A stretch of DNA of 9,099 bases from assembly GCA_012274175.1 (NCBI GenBank), contig JAAOZZ010000390.1, forward strand, positions 1-9,099, given 5' to 3'. This stretch comes from Betaproteobacteria bacterium (GTDB taxonomy: Bacteria; Pseudomonadota; Gammaproteobacteria; Burkholderiales; Usitatibacteraceae). Of this stretch, positions 1 to 8,171 are shown in pieces (within the stretch, counting starts at the first letter, position 1; the number at the start of each line of letters is the position of its first letter). A model generated the notes under the pieces. It was not told the origin of the DNA, did not search any database, and was given only the letters and a program-made list of their open reading frames with translations. The position numbers and the translations under genes were made by a program.

Positions 1-1
1 C

Positions 2-715
2 GGCATCGCCGCGGGGTTCCTCGGCGCCGCGCCGCTCGATCGCGACGCGAACCTGCAGCGCTACGTGAATCGCGTGGGCAAGTGGCTGGCGCTGCACTCG
101 GAGCGCCCCGACCTGCCGTGGACCTTCGGCGTGGTCGACACGGAGACCATCAACGCCTTCGCGCTGCCCGGCGGCACGGTGCTCGTCACGAAAGGGCTCA
201 TGCGCCGGCTCTCCAGCGAGTCGGAGCTCGCGGGCGTGCTCTCCCACGAGATCGCCCACGTGGTGAAGAAGCACCAGCTCTCCGCGATCCAGTCGAGCGC
301 CAACTCGGAGGCGCTCACCTCGCTCGGCAAGGAAGTCGCGGGCGAGGCCATCAGCCGGCGCGGCGGGGATACGCTGGGCCTCAAGTCCTGGGGCGCCAGC
401 GCGGGCCTGGAGCTGCTGAAGAACGGCGTCTTCCTGCGCCCCCTCGACCGTTCCATGGAGTACGAGGCCGACCGCCTCGGCGTGGTCATCGCCGCGCGCA
501 GCGGCTACGACCCCTACGGCCTGGTGGCGGTGCTGGAAATGCTCGCCCAGGTGAAGGGCGGCGACGAGAGCGGTATCTCGGTGTTCAGCACCCATCCGGC
601 GCCCGCGGACCGGCTCACCGAGCTGGAAGGATTCGTGCCCGTGACCCTCGAGCGCTACGCGTCCCAGCCCCGGGTCGAGGCCCGGTTCCGCCACGTGATC
701 GACGCGGCGCGCTGA
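2..715 (+). CDS. M48 family zinc metalloprotease, 5' partial
   Basis: This is the C-terminal 237 residues of an M48 peptidase. The reading frame is open to the left edge, and the family-typical stretch before the GTG at 65 (GIAAGFLGAAPL) is in frame, so the true start lies outside the window. The zinc-binding HEIAH motif is encoded at 245-259 (residues about 82-86 of the visible part). The EYEAD motif at 458-472 supplies the expected third zinc ligand and the conserved Asp. The late FSTHPAPADRL block is also typical of bacterial M48 proteins of the LoiP/BepA kind, which act in the periplasm on misfolded or outer-membrane proteins. The signal peptide cannot be seen. No TPR repeats follow the protease domain, so it is closer to the short LoiP-like type than to BepA; this subfamily placement is inference. 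It converges on the aminotransferase gene with 49 bases between the stop codons and no convincing terminator. Confidence 0.93.
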   Translation, partial: GIAAGFLGAAPLDRDANLQRYVNRVGKWLALHSERPDLPWTFGVVDTETINAFALPGGTVLVTKGLMRRLSSESELAGVLSHEIAHVVKKHQLSAIQSSANSEALTSLGKEVAGEAISRRGGDTLGLKSWGASAGLELLKNGVFLRPLDRSMEYEADRLGVVIAARSGYDPYGLVAVLEMLAQVKGGDESGISVFSTHPAPADRLTELEGFVPVTLERYASQPRVEARFRHVIDAAR

Positions 716-764
716 GCGGCCCGGTCGCGCGCGAGCCGCCCGCGCCCGGAGTCGGGGCTGTCCC

Positions 765-2018
765 TCAGGCGTTGGCCACCTTCTTGCGGGCGTGCAGCGC
801 GTCGGCGGCGTGCAGCGTTGCGTACGCCTGGTGCGCGGCGGCTTCCGCCTCGCCCACCTTGATCGCGAGGCCCATGTCCATCAGCACCGAGCCCAGCGCC
901 GACAGGCACAGCATCACGTTGTCGGGACGGCACGAGTAGCCCATCAGCCCGAAGCGCCAGATCTTGCCCTTGAGCGGCCCAAGGCCCGCGCCGATCTCGA
1001 TGCTGAACTCGTTGAGCAGCGTCTTCCTCACCAGCTCCTCGTCCACGCCCGCGGGGCACAGCACCGCGTTCATCTGCGGCAGCTGGTACTTCTCCTCCAC
1101 CAGGAACCGGAGCCCCATGGCCTCGAGTCCCGCCTTCAACGCGAGATGGTGGCGGCGATGGCGCGCCCAGCAGTTCTCGAGGCCTTCTTCCTTGATGAGC
1201 AGCAGCGCCTCGTGCAGCGCGAAGAGCGAGTTGGTGGGAGCCGTGTGGTGATAGGTGCGGTTGGTGGCACCCCAGTAGCTCGACAGCAGGTTCATGTCCA
1301 TGAACCAGCTGTGGATCTTGTCCTTGCGTTGCTTCACGCGCTCGACCACGCGCTCGGAGAACGACACGGGCGCGAGCCCCGGCGTGCACGACAGGCACTT
1401 CTGGCTCGCCGAGTAGATCGCGTCGATCTTCCATTCATCCACCAGCACCGGGGTGCCGCCCAGGGAGGTCACCGCGTCCACGATCACCAGCGCCCCGTGC
1501 TTGTGGGCGACGTGGGCGAGCGCCTTCGCGTCGGATTGCGCGCCGGTGGACGTCTCGGCGTGCACGAAGGCCAAGATCTTCGCATCGGGATGGGCGCGGA
1601 ACGCGTCCTCCACCTTCTGCGGATCGACGGGCTTGCCCCACTCGTCGTCGACCACCACGGCGGTGCCGCCGCAGCGCTCGACGTTCTCCAGCATGCGCCC
1701 GCCGAAGACGCCGTTCCTGCACACGATCACCTTGTCGCCGGGCGCCACCATGTTCACGAAGCAGTACTCCATGCCGACGGAGCCGGGCCCCGAGACGGGG
1801 AAGGTGAGCGCGTTGTCCGTCTGGTAGACGTAGCGCAGCAGCGCCTTCAGCTCCTCCATCATCTCGACGAACACCGGGTCGAGGTAGCCGATGGCCGGCT
1901 GGCTCATGGTGGTCAGCACGCGCGGGTGGATCTCGGTGGGCCCGGGGCCCATGAGGGTGCGCTGCGGCGGATGGAACGACGTGATCTTCTTGGTGGCGGC
2001 GAGCTGCTTGAGCGTCAT
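765..2018 (-). CDS. PLP-dependent alanine/serine--glyoxylate-type aminotransferase (class V)
   Basis: A 417-residue fold-type I aminotransferase that uses pyridoxal phosphate to move an amino group onto glyoxylate, giving glycine. The expected donor is alanine or serine, but donor specificity cannot be read from the sequence. Visible landmarks: N-terminal GPGPTEIHP (24-32), SGPGS (76-80) at the cofactor phosphate region, HAETSTGA (153-160), the PLP-ring Asp in VDAVTS (D181), the Schiff-base lysine in SASQK (K207), and the substrate-carboxylate arginine in WRFGLMG (R355). Length and spacing match the AGXT family; human AGT uses K209 and R360. The C-terminal tail after about 390 is Ala-rich and helical. 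The ATG at 2018 is chosen because an AGGA box lies 6 bases upstream and the conserved N-terminus starts just after it. The gene is last in the set behind ttcA, with an 8-base gap, so it is probably co-transcribed. Confidence 0.93.
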   Translation of the reverse strand: MTLKQLAATKKITSFHPPQRTLMGPGPTEIHPRVLTTMSQPAIGYLDPVFVEMMEELKALLRYVYQTDNALTFPVSGPGSVGMEYCFVNMVAPGDKVIVCRNGVFGGRMLENVERCGGTAVVVDDEWGKPVDPQKVEDAFRAHPDAKILAFVHAETSTGAQSDAKALAHVAHKHGALVIVDAVTSLGGTPVLVDEWKIDAIYSASQKCLSCTPGLAPVSFSERVVERVKQRKDKIHSWFMDMNLLSSYWGATNRTYHHTAPTNSLFALHEALLLIKEEGLENCWARHRRHHLALKAGLEAMGLRFLVEEKYQLPQMNAVLCPAGVDEELVRKTLLNEFSIEIGAGLGPLKGKIWRFGLMGYSCRPDNVMLCLSALGSVLMDMGLAIKVGEAEAAAHQAYATLHAADALHARKKVANA

Positions 2019-2024
2019 GGCGGA

Positions 2025-2029
2025 TCCTA
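2025..2029 (-). promoter_or_regulatory. Ribosome binding site of the aminotransferase, overlapping the ttcA stop codon
   Basis: Read on the minus strand, TAGGA joins the ttcA stop codon (TAG, 2029-2027) to the AGGA Shine-Dalgarno core (2028-2025), with 6 bases to the ATG at 2018. This arrangement favours translational coupling: a ribosome terminating on ttcA sits on the next gene's binding site. The overlap is directly visible; coupling is inferred. Confidence 0.65.
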
Positions 2030-2923
2030 GGACGCCGCGCGCTTCGGCGCGCGGCGGCGTGGTTGCGAGGCTCCGGGAAAGGACACCCGGATGGGCGTGG
2101 GTTCGATCTCGCCCGCGGCCTCGATGTTTGCGAAGTCGTGGAGCGAACGGTCCAGCAGGTGCGAGGGCGCGACATGGGTCATCGCGCCGAAGATGGATTC
2201 GATGCGGCCGGGATGGTGGCGTTCCCAGTCGCGCAGCATGGCCTTCACCTGTTTCCTCTGCAGCAGCTCCTGGGAGCCGCAGAGGTCGCAGGGGATGATC
2301 GGGAAGCCTCGCAGCGCGGCGTAGGCGGCGAGGTCGCGCTCTTCCACGTAGGCGAGCGGGCGGATCACCACGTGCTTGCCGTCGTCGGAGGCGAGCTTGG
2401 GCGGCATCGCCTTCAACGTGCCGCCGTGGAAGAGGTTGAGGAAGAACGTCTCGAGGATGTCGTCGCGATGGTGGCCCAGCGCGATCTTCGTCGCACCCAG
2501 CTCCCCGGCCGCGCGGTAGAGCGCTCCTCGGCGCAGCCGCGAGCACAGGCCGCACATGGTCTTGCCCTCGGGGATCACGCGCTTCACCACGCTGTAGGTG
2601 TCCTGCACCACGATGCGGTACGGGATGCCGAGGCCGGCGAGGTAATCCGGCAGCACCTGCGCCGGGAATCCCGGATGGCGCTGGTCGAGGTTCACCGCCA
2701 CCAGCTCGAAGGGCGCCGGCGATTTTTCCCGAAGCCGCATCAGCACGTCGAGCATCCCGTAGCTGTCCTTGCCCCCCGACAGGCAGACCATGACCCGGTC
2801 GCCCGCCTCGATCATCCCGAAATCGGCGATCGCCTGGCCCACGAGCCGGCGCAAGCGCTTGGCGAGCTTGGCGCCCTCGAAATCGGCCTTGCGGGGATCG
2901 GCGGGGGACTGCGCAGGATTCAC
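2027..2923 (-). CDS. ttcA: tRNA 2-thiocytidine(32) synthetase TtcA
   Basis: A 298-residue cytoplasmic iron-sulfur enzyme that installs 2-thiocytidine at position 32 of certain tRNAs, using ATP to adenylate the base and a sulfur donor. Visible motifs: the PP-loop ATP pyrophosphatase signature SGGKDS (49-54), the CGLC pair (C124, C127), GHHRDD (150-155), and a second PCDLC pair (C212, C215). In the E. coli enzyme two cysteines of the first pair and one later cysteine hold a [4Fe-4S] cluster, and all equivalents are present here. Length is close to E. coli TtcA (311). The start is a GTG at 2923; no strong Shine-Dalgarno precedes it, but the conserved region begins shortly after and no better start is visible. 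It lies 12 bases after the reductase gene and 8 before the aminotransferase gene. The C-terminus is basic and poorly conserved-looking ([12 protein letters not shown]). Confidence 0.96.
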   Translation of the reverse strand: MNPAQSPADPRKADFEGAKLAKRLRRLVGQAIADFGMIEAGDRVMVCLSGGKDSYGMLDVLMRLREKSPAPFELVAVNLDQRHPGFPAQVLPDYLAGLGIPYRIVVQDTYSVVKRVIPEGKTMCGLCSRLRRGALYRAAGELGATKIALGHHRDDILETFFLNLFHGGTLKAMPPKLASDDGKHVVIRPLAYVEERDLAAYAALRGFPIIPCDLCGSQELLQRKQVKAMLRDWERHHPGRIESIFGAMTHVAPSHLLDRSLHDFANIEAAGEIEPTPIRVSFPGASQPRRRAPKRAAS

Positions 2924-2935
2924 GGCGAAAGTCGT

Positions 2936-3676
2936 CTAGAGGTGGAGTGCGCGCCCGCCATCGACGGCCAGCACCTGGCCGGTCACGAAGGGAGCGTCGA
3001 AGAGGAGGTATTTTACCGCGCCGGCCACATCTTCCGGGCTTCCGGTCCTCGCGAGCGGAGTCTGGGAGGTGATGCGATCGCGCTCCGGCAGGTCGAAATG
3101 GCCGCCCCCCTCGGGCCACAGGATCGCCCCGGGCGCCACGCCGTTCACGCGCACCTCGGGTGCCAGCTCCAATGCCAGCGCGCGCGTGAGCCCCGCGAGC
3201 CCCGCCTTGGCCACCGAGTACACGAGGAAGCCCTTGAGCGGGCGCTCGGCGTGGATGTCGACCACGTTCACGATCGCGCCGCGCGCGGCGCGCAAATGCG
3301 GCGCGGCGGCCTGGGCGAGGAAGAGCGGCGCGCGCAGGTTGGTGCCCATGAGGTCCTGCCACTCCCCGTTGCCGATGGAACCGAACGGCGTCGGATAGAA
3401 GGACGAGGCGTTGTTCACGAGGGCGTCGAGGCGCCCGAAGGCGAGTGCCGCGGCCTGGACGATGCGCTCGGGTCCGTCCGGGGCGAGCAGGTCGCCCTGG
3501 ACGATGGCGCACGAGCCGCCGCGCGCCGCGTTCAGCTCCGCGGCGAGCGCCTCGGCCTCCGCGCGCGAACGGTGGCAATGCAGCACCACGCGGGCGCCCG
3601 CGCCGTGGACGCGCCGGGCGATGACCGCCCCTATGCGCCGCGCTGCTCCGGTGATGAGGACCGCGCCGTCGTGCAT
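2936..3676 (-). CDS. folM: Pteridine reductase / FolM-like short-chain dehydrogenase
   Basis: A 246-residue NADPH-dependent SDR protein of the pteridine reductase (PTR1/FolM) branch, expected to reduce dihydromonapterin, dihydrofolate or related pterins. The cofactor motif is TGAARRIG (9-16), the TGX3RXG form that separates FolM/PTR1 from ordinary FabG-like SDRs. NNASSFYPTP (88-97) is typical of this branch. The catalytic set is D140, Y153 and K157: Asp replaces the usual SDR Ser, and the Asp-Tyr and Tyr-Lys spacings equal those of Leishmania PTR1 (D181, Y194, K198). The open frame extends 44 codons upstream to 3808, but that part overlaps the divergent methyltransferase gene and is not protein-like. 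The ATG at 3676 puts TGAARRIG at the normal place, although no clear Shine-Dalgarno precedes it. It heads the operon with ttcA. The substrate is inferred from motifs only. Confidence 0.9.
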   Translation of the reverse strand: MHDGAVLITGAARRIGAVIARRVHGAGARVVLHCHRSRAEAEALAAELNAARGGSCAIVQGDLLAPDGPERIVQAAALAFGRLDALVNNASSFYPTPFGSIGNGEWQDLMGTNLRAPLFLAQAAAPHLRAARGAIVNVVDIHAERPLKGFLVYSVAKAGLAGLTRALALELAPEVRVNGVAPGAILWPEGGGHFDLPERDRITSQTPLARTGSPEDVAGAVKYLLFDAPFVTGQVLAVDGGRALHL

Positions 3677-3678
3677 GC

Positions 3679-3684
3679 TATAGT
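3679..3684 (+). promoter_or_regulatory. Possible -10 element for the midA-like gene
   Basis: TATAGT matches the sigma70 -10 consensus at 5 of 6 bases and would put transcription start near 3691, upstream of both candidate start codons (3707 and 3734). There is no good -35 hexamer at the expected distance, so this is a weak call. It sits in the 57-base gap between the divergent reductase and methyltransferase genes, so any promoters for the two genes must be very close together or overlap. Confidence 0.25.
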
Positions 3685-3721
3685 CGGCCGCCACGAGAAA
3701 AAGCCAATGCGAAGTGTAGCC

Positions 3722-3726
3722 GAAGG
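3722..3726 (+). promoter_or_regulatory. Ribosome binding site deciding the midA-like start
   Basis: GAAGG stands 7 bases before the ATG at 3734. The alternative in-frame ATG at 3707 is preceded only by an A-rich stretch (GAGAAAAAG) and would add nine residues. The Shine-Dalgarno match favours 3734. Confidence 0.5.
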
Positions 3727-3733
3727 CTCCGCG

Positions 3734-4900
3734 ATGCCGTCCGCAGATCCCATCCTGCCTCCACCTTCGCCCGAAGCCGCCGAGCATTCCCGCCGGCTCG
3801 CCGCGCACATCGCCGCGGCGATCCTCGACGAGGGCGACTGGATCCCCTTTTCCCGATTCATGGAGCTCGCGCTCTACGCGCAGGGCCTGGGCTATTACGC
3901 CGCGGGTTCCCGCAAGTTCGGCGTCGAGGGCGATTTCGTGACCGCCCCCGAGATCTCGCCCATGTTCGCGCGCTGCCTCGCGATGCAGGCCGAGCAGGTG
4001 TTGAAGGCCGTGGGCGGCGACATCCTCGAGCTGGGCCCCGGCTCCGGGGTGCTCGCGGCCGACCTCTACGGCGAGTTGAAGGCCGCGGGAGCGGCGCCCC
4101 CGCGCTACCTCCTGCTCGAGGTGAGCCCGGAGCTGCGCGAGCGGCAGCGCGCGCGGATCGCCGAGCGCTTTCCCGACGACCTCGAGCGCTTCGTGTGGCT
4201 CGACCGCCTCCCGGAAAAGCTGCGCGGATTCGTGGTGGCCAACGAGGTGCTGGACGTCGTGCCGTTTTCCCTCGTGCGGCGCACCGGCAACGGCCTCCTC
4301 GAGCGCGGCGTGATCCTCACCGAGGCCGGATTCGCCTGGGACGACGCGCCGATGCCCGACGGCGAGCTCAAGCGCCGCGCCGCTGCCGTGTTTCCGCCCG
4401 GCGAATACGAATACCTGTCGGAGATCGGGCTAGCCGCCGAGGCGCTGGTGCGCACCGTCGCCCATTCGCTCGAGGCGGGCGTGGCCCTCTTCATCGACTA
4501 CGGGTTCCCGGAACGGGAGTACTACCATCCCCAGCGTTCCATGGGAACGCTGCGCTGCCACTACCGGCACCGCTTCCACGGCGACCCGTTCTTCCTGCCG
4601 GGACTGCAGGACATCACCGCGCATGTCGACTTCACCGCGATGGCGCGGGCCGGAGAGCAGGGCGGGGCGGAAGTCTTCGGCTTCACCACCCAGGCGTATT
4701 TCCTCATCTCGTGCGGGCTCGCGGTGCTGGTCTCCGAGGGCGACCCCAACATGACGCTGTCCCGGCTCAAGGCGACGAGCGCGGTGCACCGGCTCATCAA
4801 CCCGTCGGAGATGGGAGAGCTCTTCAAGGTGCTCGCCCTGGGCCGCGGCATCGACGCCCCGCTGCTCGGGTTCCAGTCGGCGCGCCACATCGCGCTCTGA
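3734..4900 (+). CDS. MidA/NDUFAF7-type SAM-dependent methyltransferase (COG1565, formerly DUF185)
   Basis: A 388-residue class I methyltransferase of the MidA/NDUFAF7 family. Visible landmarks: GDFVTAPEISPMF (66-78), the family hallmark; the SAM-binding loop ELGPGSGVLAADL (99-111); the post-strand acidic end LLLEVS (126-131); NEVLDVVPF (170-178); the FIDYGF block (253-258); and RCHYRHRFHGDPF (274-286) leading to QDITAHVDF (292-300). Mitochondrial NDUFAF7 symmetrically dimethylates an arginine of the complex I subunit NDUFS2 during assembly. Bacterial members are widespread, but their substrate is not firmly known; NuoD is an inferred candidate. The start at 3734 is chosen on its Shine-Dalgarno; ATG 3707 is the alternative. 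It is divergent from the pteridine reductase gene and convergent with pntB, 31 bases from its stop codon. No signal peptide is visible, so the protein is probably cytoplasmic. Confidence 0.92.
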   Translation: MPSADPILPPPSPEAAEHSRRLAAHIAAAILDEGDWIPFSRFMELALYAQGLGYYAAGSRKFGVEGDFVTAPEISPMFARCLAMQAEQVLKAVGGDILELGPGSGVLAADLYGELKAAGAAPPRYLLLEVSPELRERQRARIAERFPDDLERFVWLDRLPEKLRGFVVANEVLDVVPFSLVRRTGNGLLERGVILTEAGFAWDDAPMPDGELKRRAAAVFPPGEYEYLSEIGLAAEALVRTVAHSLEAGVALFIDYGFPEREYYHPQRSMGTLRCHYRHRFHGDPFFLPGLQDITAHVDFTAMARAGEQGGAEVFGFTTQAYFLISCGLAVLVSEGDPNMTLSRLKATSAVHRLINPSEMGELFKVLALGRGIDAPLLGFQSARHIAL

Positions 4901-4931
4901 TGGGGCCGGTGCGCCGCCCGCGCGCCTCCGC

Positions 4932-6350
4932 TCAGCCTTTCAGCGCCCCCAGCACCTCGTCCAGCATCTTCTTCGCATCTCCGAAGAGCATGCGGTTGTT
5001 CTCCTTGTAGAAGAGCGGATTGTCGACGCCGGCGTAGCCCGAGGCCATGCTGCGCTTCATCACGACCGACGTGTGCGCCTTCCACACCTCGAGCACGGGC
5101 ATGCCCGCGATCGGGCTCGACGGATCTTCCTGCGCGCTCGGGTTCACGATGTCGTTGGCGCCGATGACCATCGCCACGTCGGTGTCGGGAAAGTCCCCGT
5201 TGATCTCGTCCATCTCCAGCACGATGTCGTAGGGCACCTTCGCCTCGGCGAGCAGCACATTCATGTGTCCCGGCATGCGCCCGGCGACCGGGTGGATGCC
5301 GAAGCGCACGGTCTTTCCCATGTCGCGCAGGCGCTTCGTGATCTCGAACACCGTGTGCTGCGCCTGGGCGACGGCCATGCCGTAGCCCGGCACGATGACG
5401 ACGCTCTTGGCTTCCCTCAGCAGCTCCGCGGTCTCCTGGGCGCTGATGGCAACCACTTCGCCGGCCGGCTGCGCGCCGCCCGGCGTCTTCGCGGGCGCCT
5501 TCGCCTCGCCGCCGAAGCCGCCCGCGATCACGCTCAGGAAATTGCGATTCATCGCGCGGCACATGATGTACGAGAGGATCGCGCCGCTCGAGCCCACCAG
5601 CGCGCCCGTCACGATGAGCAGGTCGTTCGAGAGCATGAAGCCGGTCGCCGCCGCCGCCCACCCGGAATAGCTGTTCAGCATCGAGACGACCACGGGCATG
5701 TCGGCCCCGCCGATCGCCATCACCATGTGCACGCCGAAGGCCAGCGCGATCACGCTCATCACGGCGATCGGCATCATCCCCTGCTCGATCGAGTGCGCCT
5801 GCACGAACGCGTAGCCGAACCAGATCACCGCCAGCAGCCCGGCGAGGTTCAGCCCATGCCGCCCCGGCAGCAGCACGGGCTTGCCGGTGATGCGCGCCGA
5901 GAGCTTGCCGAACGCGATCACGGACCCCGACAGGGTCACCGCGCCGATCAGCACGCCGACATAGATCTCGATGTGGTGGATCGAGGCCTCCGCGGGCGAC
6001 ATGCCCGCCGAGGCGCTCGGGTCGATGAAGCTCGCGTAGCCCACGATCATGGCGACCAGCCCCACGAGGCTGTGCATGAACGCCACCAGCTCGGGCATCT
6101 GCGTCATCTTCACCGTGCGCGCGAGGTACAGGCCGATCGAGGCGCCGATCACCAATGCGACGGCGATCCACGCGAGGCCGGAGGGGCCGACGCGCGGGCC
6201 GAACACGGTCGCCAGCACGGCGATCGCCATGCCGATCATCCCGTACAGGTTGCCGCGGCGCGAGGACTCGGGGTTGGACAGGCCGCCGAGGCTCAGGATG
6301 AAGAGGATCGTCGCGGCGATGTAGGAGACGGCAGCCAGGCTTGCGGACAT
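4932..6350 (-). CDS. pntB: Proton-translocating NAD(P) transhydrogenase subunit beta
   Basis: A 472-residue inner-membrane subunit of the transhydrogenase that transfers hydride from NADH to NADP+ driven by proton influx. Residues 1 to about 275 are a multi-spanning membrane domain (domain II). H93, in the context [14 protein letters not shown], corresponds to E. coli beta His91, which is needed for proton translocation. After an Ala/Pro-rich linker (about 282-298), the NADP(H)-binding domain III carries [10 protein letters not shown] (322-331), the [22 protein letters not shown] region (349-370, given by its ends R349 and A370), IGANDIVNP (396-404) and the KRSM...GYAG element (432-441). Length is close to E. 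coli PntB (462). The ATG at 6350 is preceded, 5 bases away, by AGGGGG that overlaps the pntA stop codon, suggesting translational coupling with pntA. Confidence 0.97.
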   Translation of the reverse strand: MSASLAAVSYIAATILFILSLGGLSNPESSRRGNLYGMIGMAIAVLATVFGPRVGPSGLAWIAVALVIGASIGLYLARTVKMTQMPELVAFMHSLVGLVAMIVGYASFIDPSASAGMSPAEASIHHIEIYVGVLIGAVTLSGSVIAFGKLSARITGKPVLLPGRHGLNLAGLLAVIWFGYAFVQAHSIEQGMMPIAVMSVIALAFGVHMVMAIGGADMPVVVSMLNSYSGWAAAATGFMLSNDLLIVTGALVGSSGAILSYIMCRAMNRNFLSVIAGGFGGEAKAPAKTPGGAQPAGEVVAISAQETAELLREAKSVVIVPGYGMAVAQAQHTVFEITKRLRDMGKTVRFGIHPVAGRMPGHMNVLLAEAKVPYDIVLEMDEINGDFPDTDVAMVIGANDIVNPSAQEDPSSPIAGMPVLEVWKAHTSVVMKRSMASGYAGVDNPLFYKENNRMLFGDAKKMLDEVLGALKG

Positions 6351-6359
6351 GTCGGCCCC

Positions 6360-7952
6360 CTACTTGCGGAACATGGACAGCATGCGTTGCGTCACCGCGA
6401 ACCCGCCGAACATGTTGATCGCCGTGAGCGCGATGCCGGCCACCGCGAGCCAGCGGATCACTTCTTCGGGCCGCGCGAGCGCGCCGTCGGCCAGCGGCGG
6501 CGCGACCTGCACCAGCGCCCCGATGATGATGATGCTGCTGATCGCGTTGGTCACGCTCATGAGCGGCGTGTGCAGCGCGGGCGTCACGTTCCACACCACC
6601 ATGTAGCCGACGAAGCAGGCGAGCACGAACACGGTGAAGTGCCCGAGGAATGCGCTCGGGGCGTAGACACCGATCAGCAGGAACAGGATCGCCGCGGCCG
6701 CGAACGTGAACGCGAGCGTGCGGGCCGCCATCGGTTCGCCGGCGCCGTGGCCGTGGCCCTTCTTCTCGACGGCCGGCATCGCCTTCGCGGGCGGCTTGGC
6801 CGCGGGCGCGGCGGAGAGCTTCGGCGCCGGTGGCGGCCAGGTCACCGCGCCGTCCTTGATGACCGTGGTGCCGCGGATCACCTCGTCTTCCATGTTGACG
6901 TTGTAGACGCCGTCCTTGGCCTTGCACAGGTCCTCGGAGAGCCGGAAGAGGTTGTTTGCGTAGAGCGTGCTCGCCTGGGTCGCGAGCCGGCTCGGCAGGT
7001 CGGTGTAGCCGATGATGGTGACCCCGTGCCTCACCACGACCTTCCCGGGCTCGGTGAACGCGCAATTGCCCCCCTGCTCGGCGGCCAGGTCCACGATCAC
7101 GCTGCCCGGCTTCATCGACTGCACCATTTCCGCCGTGATGAGCTTCGGCGCGGGCTTGCCGGGAATCAGCGCGGTCGTGATGATGATGTCGACTTCCTTC
7201 GCCTGCTTCGCGAACGTCTCGCGCTGCGCCTTCAGGAAGCCCTCGCTCATCACCTTGGCGTAGCCGCCCACGCCCGTGCCTTCTTCCTGGTAGTCCACCG
7301 GCACGAACTCGCCGCCGAGGGACTTGATCTGGTCGCCCACCTCGGGGCGCGTGTCGTTGGCGCGCACGATGGCGCCCAGGCCCGCGGCCGCGCCGATGGC
7401 CGCGAGGCCCGCGACCCCGGCGCCGATCACGAAGACCTTCGCCGGCGGCACCTTGCCCGCGGCGGTGATCTGGCCGGTGAAGAAGCGCCCGAAATGTTGC
7501 GCCGCCTCGATGACCGCGCGGTATCCGGCGATGTTCGCCATCGAGGAGAGCGCGTCCATCTTCTGCGCCCGCGACATGCGCGGCACGCTGTCCATGGCGA
7601 GCACCGTCACCTTCCTGGCGGCGAGGCGCTTCAGCAGGTCCGGGTTCTGCGCCGGCCAGATGAACGAGACGAGCGTCTGCCCCTCGCGCATCGACTCGAT
7701 TTCCTCCGGCGTGGGCGCGCGGACCTTGAAAATGATGTCGGCCCGGGACCAGACCGAAGCGGCATCCGGCGCCACGGTGGCGCCCGCCGCGGCGTAGGCC
7801 TCGTCGGCGAGGCTCGCCGCCTCTCCCGCGCCCGCCTGGACGATGACTGCGAAGCCCAGCTTCGCGAGCTTCGGCACCACCTCCGGGACCGTCGCGACGC
7901 GCTTCTCGCCGGGGAACACCTCCTTGGGAACGCCGATCAGTTGTGCGGTCAT
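6360..7952 (-). CDS. pntA: Proton-translocating NAD(P) transhydrogenase subunit alpha
   Basis: A 530-residue subunit that binds NAD(H) and contributes the first membrane helices. Domain I (1 to about 375) carries [11 protein letters not shown] at the start, the [21 protein letters not shown] loop region (127-147, ends S127 and V147) at the nucleotide and domain III contact, and the Rossmann motif [12 protein letters not shown] (176-187) followed by [13 protein letters not shown] (202-214). A linker (about 378-407) rich in Ala, Pro, Lys and ending in [11 protein letters not shown] leads to about four membrane helices (roughly 412-430, 434-454, 466-484, 500-520). The undivided alpha subunit matches the E. 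coli type (510 residues) rather than the split PntAA/PntAB of Rhodospirillum; the extra length is mostly linker. The frame stays open to 8150, but the ATG at 7952 matches the family start and has a GAGAAG box just upstream. It is first in an operon with pntB (9-base gap) and divergent from the phasin gene. Confidence 0.97.
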   Translation of the reverse strand: MTAQLIGVPKEVFPGEKRVATVPEVVPKLAKLGFAVIVQAGAGEAASLADEAYAAAGATVAPDAASVWSRADIIFKVRAPTPEEIESMREGQTLVSFIWPAQNPDLLKRLAARKVTVLAMDSVPRMSRAQKMDALSSMANIAGYRAVIEAAQHFGRFFTGQITAAGKVPPAKVFVIGAGVAGLAAIGAAAGLGAIVRANDTRPEVGDQIKSLGGEFVPVDYQEEGTGVGGYAKVMSEGFLKAQRETFAKQAKEVDIIITTALIPGKPAPKLITAEMVQSMKPGSVIVDLAAEQGGNCAFTEPGKVVVRHGVTIIGYTDLPSRLATQASTLYANNLFRLSEDLCKAKDGVYNVNMEDEVIRGTTVIKDGAVTWPPPAPKLSAAPAAKPPAKAMPAVEKKGHGHGAGEPMAARTLAFTFAAAAILFLLIGVYAPSAFLGHFTVFVLACFVGYMVVWNVTPALHTPLMSVTNAISSIIIIGALVQVAPPLADGALARPEEVIRWLAVAGIALTAINMFGGFAVTQRMLSMFRK

Positions 7953-8005
7953 CGTCTTCTCACGGGTTGTCTGTTTTTTTGGCGGTTGCCGCGCCACGTG
8001 GAGCC

Positions 8006-8011
8006 ATTCTA
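8006..8011 (-). promoter_or_regulatory. Possible -10 element for pntAB
   Basis: Read on the minus strand the bases are TAGAAT, 5 of 6 matches to the sigma70 -10 consensus. It would start transcription near 8000 and give a leader of about 48 bases before pntA. No acceptable -35 hexamer lies 16-18 bases upstream, so the call is tentative. Confidence 0.22.
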
Positions 8012-8137
8012 CTTCGTCGCGCGGAAACCGCTTGCGCGCATCCCCGGTGCCGGTCGCCCCGGAACCCGCCGGCGCCGGGCGCGCGGGCCCCCGGCAACCC
8101 CTTGATTTCCGGGCGGTTCCCGGGGCTGCGGCGGCCA

Positions 8138-8149
8138 TGCTGCAATGCA
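8138..8149 (+). promoter_or_regulatory. TGC-rich box 1, PhaR-operator-like
   Basis: TGCTGCAATGCA contains CTGC-N3-GCA, one base short of the CTGC-N3/4-GCAG motif reported for the PHA-responsive repressor PhaR of Paracoccus. It is 11/12 identical to box 2 on the opposite strand. It lies 22 bases upstream of the phasin -35 hexamer. The match is directly visible; binding by PhaR is inferred. Confidence 0.5.
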
Positions 8150-8171
8150 ATAAAAAAATGCCCTAAACCCC

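Noticed and set aside
716..764. GC-rich inverted repeat GCGGC...GCCGC between the convergent stop codons as a terminator
   Set aside because: Only 5 base pairs with a 14-base loop and no T-run on either strand.
82..939. Plus-strand frame overlapping the M48 gene and running into the aminotransferase region
   Set aside because: Arg/Ala/Gly-rich shadow; the HEIAH protease frame is the real one.
765..3578. A single 937-codon minus-strand open frame covering the aminotransferase and running on through ttcA and the reductase region
   Set aside because: Only the part from 2018 down is a real protein. The rest is an Arg/Pro/Ala-rich out-of-frame shadow of ttcA and the reductase, and the aminotransferase has its own start and Shine-Dalgarno.
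2063..3733. Upstream extension of the methyltransferase frame back to 2063
   Set aside because: Antisense to ttcA and the reductase, no protein-like features, and the family N-terminus fits a start at 3734 (or 3707).
4561..7065. An 834-codon minus-strand open frame across pntB and part of pntA in another frame
   Set aside because: Low-complexity Arg/Ala/Gly translation; pntA and pntB are intact in different frames.
5073..8105. A 1010-codon plus-strand open frame opposite pntAB
   Set aside because: It is rich in His, Arg, Asp and Gly, with no domain pattern, and is exactly opposite two fully recognisable genes; long antisense frames are expected in GC-rich DNA.
7953..8150. 66-codon N-terminal extension of pntA starting at ATG 8150
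   Set aside because: PntA proteins start at the [15 protein letters not shown] sequence; the extension is Arg/Gly/Pro-rich, overlaps the phasin regulatory region and lacks family similarity.
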